From Paucidesulfovibrio sp050251775 (GTDB lineage: Bacteria; Desulfobacterota; Desulfovibrionia; Desulfovibrionales; Desulfovibrionaceae), in the NCBI GenBank assembly GCA_050251775.1, contig JBFWMD010000078.1, forward strand, positions 1 to 16,779: a stretch of 16,779 nucleotides of DNA, read 5' to 3'. Positions 12,893 through 16,779 of this stretch are shown piece after piece. Within the stretch, counting starts at the first letter, position 1; each line of letters starts with the position of its first letter. The notes beneath the pieces were generated by a model. That model saw nothing but the letters and a program-made list of their open reading frames with translations. It was not told the origin of the DNA and did not search any database. A program made the translations under genes and the position numbers.

Positions 12893-13977
12893 ACAACAGA
12901 TAGCTGCGCATGAGGCGGTCCAGTGCGCCGTCCAATACGGCGTCCACGTTGCCGTCCTCCGTGTTCGAACGGTGGTCCTTGACCAGCCGGTAGGGCTGGA
13001 GCGTGTATGTTCTGATCTGGCTGCCGAAATTGATGGCGTCCTTGCTGGCGTAGTCCACGCGCTGGGATTCCTCGCGCTTCTTCAACTCCAGCTCATAGAG
13101 CCGGGCCTTGATCAGTTTCATGGCGGTCTGGCGGTTGCGGAGCTGCGACTTTTCGTTCTGGCACTGGGCCACGATGTTGGTCGGCAGGTGCGTGATACGC
13201 ACGGCCGAGTTGGTCTTGTTTACGTGTTGTCCGCCGGGGCCGCTGGCGCGGAAGACATCCACGCGAAGATCCTCTTCCCGGACCTCGATTTCAATGTCGT
13301 CGTCCACGTCCGGATAGACATCCACCGAAGCAAAGGAGGTGTGCCGTCTGCCCGAGGCGTCAAAGGGGGAGATGCGGATCAGCCTGTGGATTCCGGCTTC
13401 GCCGCGCAGAAAGCCATAGGCATAGGGGCCTTCAATCTGCAAGGCGGCGCTTTTGATGCCAGCTTCGTCAGCGGGCTGCACGTCGAGCACCGTGAGCTTG
13501 AAATCTTTGTCCTCAGCCCAGCGGGTGTACATGCGCAGGAGCATTTCGGCCCAGTCCTGGGATTCCACGCCGCCCGCACCCGGATGAATTTCCAGGATGG
13601 CGTTGCTGCCATCCTGTTCGCCGCCGAGCAGGGTGGCCATTTCCGTCTGGCGCAAGACCTTCTCGAAGTCTTTCATGCTGCGGAAGAGCTCGTCCAGGGA
13701 GCCCTCATCCTCATCGGCAAGCTCCAACCAGACCTCCAGGTCTTCTTTGGATTTGCGCAGGGCGTCGTACGTGGAGATCTTGTGTTCGAGCTGGCTCTTT
13801 TCCCGGAGCACCGGGGTCAGCTTGTCCGGCTGGTTCCAGGCGTCGGGTTGGGAGATTTGGGCTTCTATCGCAGCGAGGCGTTCCACGAGCTTGCCGTAGT
13901 CAAAGCCGCCCCCAGAGGGTTTCGTATTTGTCGAAAAGCGCGACGCTGCTGCCTTTGAGTTCGGAATATTGGTGCAT
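12864..13977 (-). CDS. prfB: Peptide chain release factor 2, expressed by programmed +1 frameshift
   Basis: ATG 13977 opens 25 codons (MHQYSELKGSSVALFDKYET then LWGRL) that end at an in-frame TGA (13902-13900). After a +1 shift on CTT-T the product continues DYGKLVERLAAIEAQ to TGA 12864, about 370 residues in total (RF2 is about 365). The stop-reading tripeptide SPF is at about 203-205 and the peptidyl-hydrolysis GGQ motif at 248-250 (SGPGGQHVNKTNSAVR). RF2 releases peptides at UAA and UGA. The frameshift lets low RF2 levels raise its own synthesis. It lies 21 nt after lnt and overlaps the diguanylate cyclase gene. RF2 also competes with selenocysteine insertion, relevant to the selenoprotein downstream. 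Confidence 0.96.
13900..13914 (-). promoter_or_regulatory. RF2 programmed +1 frameshift site
   Basis: On the minus strand TGG GGG CGG CTT TGA C: the shift codon CTT, stop TGA with a following C, and a G-rich SD-like stretch (13914-13909) three bases before CTT. The geometry is that of the classic AGGGGG-N3-CTT-TGA-C site. Confidence 0.93.
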
Positions 13978-13998
13978 ATGCTTCTTGCCGTTGCGGGG

Positions 13999-15543
13999 TT
14001 AGGGCCGACGCAGGGCCGGACAGAGCAGGGTCAGGGAGAACAGGAGTCCGGCCAGCAGATACGCTCCGCTCGTCAGCCAGTGGTAGGCGTCATGGTAGAT
14101 CGTGGTCACTTGAACAGGTTTGACCGTCCAGGTCAAGACCTGGTCCTGGAACAACTCTGAAGAGGCCGCGAGGCGACCGAGAGGATCAATGAACGCGCTC
14201 ACTCCGGTGTTGGTCCCCCGGGCGATCCAGCGGGATTGTTCCACGGCGCGCATCCTGGTCTGGGCCAGATGTTGCCAGGGGGCGGAGGAACGTCCGAACC
14301 AGGCGTCGTTGCTGATATTCACGAGGATGTCCGCGCCTCGGGCCACGCGCTCCTGGGCCAGCTCCGGGAAAATGGCCTCGTAGCAAATCAAGAGGCCAAG
14401 ATGCATGCCGTCGGCGTTCAGCGGGGCGAGTCGGTCGCCCGGCAGATAGTCGCCCACACCGCTGGCCAGCTTGTCCACAGGGAGCCATTCCTTGAGGGGG
14501 ACGTACTCGCCAAAGGGCACGAGATGCACCTTGTCGTACCAACTCACGGAGTCGTCGTGGGGATTGAAGAGAAAGGCGCGATTGTAGAAATTGAAGGATC
14601 CGTCTTCCTGCTGCATATAGGCGGGCGCGCCCGCGATCAGCGGGACCCCGGAGGTGCGCACGAATTCGCTGACCTGATTGCTGTAGACGCTGGCATCCTG
14701 AAGATAGAAGGGCATGGCCGTTTCCGGCCAGACGATCAGATCCGGCTGGTTCGCGTTCGAGGAGGCGGTGGTCGTGCCAGTGGCCGGGACAGTGGGAATC
14801 AGGCTTTCCCGGCTCATGTCAATGTACTTTTGCACTGTGCCGATCTGGAACGGGGCTTCCCATTTCTCAGCCTGATCAATGTTCCCCTGGATCAGGGCGA
14901 CGTGCTTGTCGAGTCCGCTCGGGGCATACCCGGCCATGCGGTAGCAGCCGAAGCCCAGCAGAAATATGCAGAGGAAAAGTGCCAGATGGCGCGGCGGGCG
15001 GGCCGTGTTCCAGAGCAGCAGTCCGGCAACGATGCTGACGAACAGGCCGGACAGGCCGTAGGCCCCGACCAGGGAGGCGCCCTGGATGAACAGCGGCCAG
15101 GGGGCAAAGGCCACGGAAAGCGTGACCCAGGGGAACCCGCTGAAGAGCCAGGAGCCGGTCTGTTCCAGAGCGGTCCAGAGAATACCCGCGAAGATGCAGA
15201 GCAGCAGCGGGGGAAACCGTCTGGCCGCGCGGTGCATGCCCCAGCCGAAAGCCCCGCCGTAGAGGCCCATGACCAGAGAAACGCCAAAGGGGCAGGGTAG
15301 CGCCAGCCACCAGGGCAACCCGCCGTACTGGGCCACTGGGCCGGCCACCCAGTAGAGGCAGGCGGTGAGTGCGAGCACGCTGGTCAGATAGGACCAGCCC
15401 AAGGCCCGCCACTGACTCGTGGCGCGGAAGGCCATCAGGCAGAGCGCGGCCGGGAAAAGCAGCATCAGCGGGGGCAGGTGCAGCCAGGGGTTGGGATACC
15501 CCAGAAAAGCGCCGATCACGGCGAGCAGACAGAGCAGGGGCAC
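13999..15543 (-). CDS. lnt: Apolipoprotein N-acyltransferase
   Basis: The product is 514 residues, the family length. Six to seven hydrophobic helices fill about residues 1-200, followed by a periplasmic nitrilase-fold domain (about 213-480) and a last helix near the C-terminus. The catalytic triad is E274 (WPETAMP), K338 (WYDKVHLVPFGEYVP) and C387 (LLICYEAIFPE). It adds the third acyl chain to lipoproteins in the inner membrane, needed before Lol export. It contains an unusual Thr/Ala/Ser-rich insert near TVPATGTTTASSNAN (251-265). GTG 15543 is used, with AAGGA upstream, 2 nt after the corC stop. The corC-lnt pairing is widespread in proteobacteria. Confidence 0.96.
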   Translation of the reverse strand: MPLLCLLAVIGAFLGYPNPWLHLPPLMLLFPAALCLMAFRATSQWRALGWSYLTSVLALTACLYWVAGPVAQYGGLPWWLALPCPFGVSLVMGLYGGAFGWGMHRAARRFPPLLLCIFAGILWTALEQTGSWLFSGFPWVTLSVAFAPWPLFIQGASLVGAYGLSGLFVSIVAGLLLWNTARPPRHLALFLCIFLLGFGCYRMAGYAPSGLDKHVALIQGNIDQAEKWEAPFQIGTVQKYIDMSRESLIPTVPATGTTTASSNANQPDLIVWPETAMPFYLQDASVYSNQVSEFVRTSGVPLIAGAPAYMQQEDGSFNFYNRAFLFNPHDDSVSWYDKVHLVPFGEYVPLKEWLPVDKLASGVGDYLPGDRLAPLNADGMHLGLLICYEAIFPELAQERVARGADILVNISNDAWFGRSSAPWQHLAQTRMRAVEQSRWIARGTNTGVSAFIDPLGRLAASSELFQDQVLTWTVKPVQVTTIYHDAYHWLTSGAYLLAGLLFSLTLLCPALRRP

Positions 15544-15545
15544 GG

Positions 15546-16382
15546 CTATCCTTGTTCGGGGGCTTGCGGTTCCAGCGGTTCGATGAGCACGGTCTTGATC
15601 TGCTTGGCGTCAGCGTCTTGAACCGTGAAGCGGCGGTTCTGCAGGATGAAGGAATCGCCGGGCACTGGAATTCGTCCCGCGATTTCACTGAGATGTCCGC
15701 CCAGGGTGTCCACTTGTTCGGAGGTCACCCCAAGCTGAAAGCGTTCGTTGAGCTCTTCCAGTTCGGTGCGGCCGGAGACCAGCAGGGAGCCGTTGTCGAG
15801 CACCTGGATGTCGTCGGGCCGGAGCACATCGTACTCGTCCTCAATGTCGCCGACGATCTCCTCAATCACGTCTTCCAGCGTGACCAGACCCGCGGTTCCG
15901 CCGTATTCGTCCACAACGATGGCCATGTGTGTTCTGCGGGAGCGCATGGTGGCCAGAAGATATTTGACGTTGGTCATTTCCGGCACAAAAAGCAACTCGC
16001 GGAGCAGTTCCCGCAGGGGGTAGTCCTCGGCCTCGTGCTGCACGAGGGCGCTGAGCAGATCCTTGGCGTGGATCACGCCGATCATGCGGTCGCGGGTTTC
16101 CTCATAGACGGGGATGCGGGAATGGCCGTGCGCAACGATAAGCTGGGCCACGTCGTCCAGGGAACTGCCGACCTCGGAGCAAACGATGTCGGTGCGCGGG
16201 ACCATGATGTCCGACGCCGTGGTCTCGCCGAGATCGAGCACGTTGAGGAGCATGTAGGCGTCTTCACGCTTGAGCGCGCCGCCGTCCTGGGCGTCCATGA
16301 TCTGTTCTTCGAGATCATGCCCGTTTCGTTTGAATATGTTTCGCATTCTCGTCCAGAATCGACTGTCCGAACCTTCGTCCAA
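15546..16382 (-). CDS. corC: CorC/HlyC-family CBS-domain protein
   Basis: The product is 278 residues without the DUF21 membrane domain, so it is the soluble CorC/YbeX type. Two CBS modules lie at about 55-115 (TASDIMVPRTDI, HSRIPVYEE then IGVIHAKDLL) and 120-180 (MRSRRTHMAIVVDEYGGTAG then LVTLEDVIEEIVGDI). A CorC_HlyC transporter-associated domain occupies the C-terminal ~90 residues. It is tied to magnesium/cobalt homeostasis in E. coli and possibly to ribosome metabolism; the precise role is unsettled. The start is TTG 16382, set by AAGGAGG 7 nt upstream. It heads the corC-lnt-prfB-cyclase-MinD string. Confidence 0.94.
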   Translation of the reverse strand: MDEGSDSRFWTRMRNIFKRNGHDLEEQIMDAQDGGALKREDAYMLLNVLDLGETTASDIMVPRTDIVCSEVGSSLDDVAQLIVAHGHSRIPVYEETRDRMIGVIHAKDLLSALVQHEAEDYPLRELLRELLFVPEMTNVKYLLATMRSRRTHMAIVVDEYGGTAGLVTLEDVIEEIVGDIEDEYDVLRPDDIQVLDNGSLLVSGRTELEELNERFQLGVTSEQVDTLGGHLSEIAGRIPVPGDSFILQNRRFTVQDADAKQIKTVLIEPLEPQAPEQG

Positions 16383-16389
16383 GCAGAGG

Positions 16390-16396
16390 CCTCCTT
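16390..16396 (-). promoter_or_regulatory. Ribosome binding site that fixes the corC TTG start
   Basis: AAGGAGG on the minus strand, 7 nt before TTG 16382. The next in-frame ATG lies 12 codons later without an RBS. Confidence 0.8.
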
Positions 16397-16432
16397 GCTG
16401 AAATATGCTTGGGCGTCAACGAAGACAGCACC

Positions 16433-16475
16433 TTGCAATACCTAAGGCAGTATGTTGTCAACCCGCGACTGTCAA
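16433..16475 (-). promoter_or_regulatory. Putative tandem promoter of the corC operon
   Basis: Two perfect TTGACA hexamers on the minus strand (16475-16470 and 16461-16456). The first has TACTGC at 17 bp; the second has TATTGC at 15 bp or TTGCAA at 17 bp. The -10 elements are weak, but this is the only gap upstream of corC. Confidence 0.5.
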
Positions 16476-16502
16476 CCGCAAGAGACGCTCTCCACGAATC
16501 TT

Positions 16503-16779
16503 TTACAAGAGACGGCTTTTTTTCAGGTGGACCTCCAGACAGGAGAGCGCGGCCGGAGTGATGCCGGAAATACGTCCGGCCTGACCCAGGGTCAGCGGAC
16601 GGACAGTTCCCAGTTTTTCCACGGCCTCGCGCGTGAGCCCGGCCACTTTCGCGTAGTCCAGATCCACAGGCAGGGACGTGGACTCCAGGCCGCTGAAACG
16701 GCGCACCAAATCTTCCTGGCGTTCGATGTAGCCTTCGTAGCGGATCTGGGTTTCCGCCTCTGCCAGAACCGCGTCACCC
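16503..16779 (-). CDS. mnmG: tRNA uridine-5-carboxymethylaminomethyl modification enzyme MnmG, C-terminal part
   Basis: Ninety-one C-terminal residues are visible and the gene continues past the window edge. The sequence IRYEGYIERQEDLVRRFSGL, then DLDYAKVAGLTREAVEKL, LGQAGRISGITPAAL and VHLKK is the conserved MnmG/GidA C-terminal helical domain that binds tRNA and MnmE. The enzyme modifies U34 of certain tRNAs. FAD-binding parts are outside the window. It ends 120 nt before corC, which seems to have its own promoter. No convincing terminator is seen after it. Confidence 0.93.
   Translation of the reverse strand, partial: GDAVLAEAETQIRYEGYIERQEDLVRRFSGLESTSLPVDLDYAKVAGLTREAVEKLGTVRPLTLGQAGRISGITPAALSCLEVHLKKSRLL

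Overview
The window looks like chromosomal DNA of a GC-rich sulfate-reducing deltaproteobacterium of the Desulfovibrio type (Desulfovibrionales). This is judged from three gene clusters and a selenoprotein. The clusters are hpf-ptsN-rapZ followed by mannose-type PTS genes and a Mn-dependent pyrophosphatase, a corC-lnt-prfB string, and a DUF2318/MacB-type transporter. No search was run. The assignment rests on recognised families and gene order. No phage, IS element, rRNA, tRNA or CRISPR array is visible.

Layout. (1) 2-3401, plus strand: a tight operon of hpf (5' end outside the window), ptsN, rapZ and mannose-family EIIA, EIIB and EIIC. The EIIC frame is broken by one base at a run of nine T. 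(2) 3402-4605: an intergenic region with a 47-nt imperfect direct repeat and a large inverted repeat, then ppaC with a strong RBS and a textbook terminator. (3) 4634-7538, minus strand: a probable metal-linked export or assembly operon with a Cys/His-rich exported protein, a DUF2318 protein, a MacB/FtsX-type permease and an ATPase. (4) 7539-8945: a promoter region and a REC-HD-GYP c-di-GMP phosphodiesterase, ending in a bidirectional terminator shared with dapA. (5) 8964-16382, minus strand: corC, lnt, prfB, a GGDEF diguanylate cyclase, a MinD/ParA ATPase, an HU/IHF protein, a metallophosphatase-like selenoprotein and dapA, mostly with very short gaps. (6) 16503-16779, minus strand: the 3' end of mnmG.

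The main discovery is the gene at 9893-10771. Read from its true start, directly after the HU/IHF gene, it has a signal peptide and then an in-frame UGA at 10639-10637 within a Cys-x-x-UGA motif. A hairpin follows at the distance expected of a bacterial SECIS. The reading frame then continues for another 247 codons. It is therefore a probable exported selenoprotein, related to UshA/5'-nucleotidase-type metallophosphatases but apparently without their metal ligands. A gene call that ignores recoding would lose the signal peptide and the redox motif.

Recoding recurs in the window. prfB (RF2) carries the classic CTT-TGA-C autoregulatory +1 frameshift, and EIIC needs a -1 shift (or carries a sequence error) at its T9 run. 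RF2 is the factor that competes with selenocysteine insertion at UGA, so its position on the same strand about 2 kb upstream of the selenoprotein is notable. The PTS block has EIIA, EIIB and EIIC but no EIID here. Together with ptsN and rapZ it may be regulatory rather than a sugar transporter.
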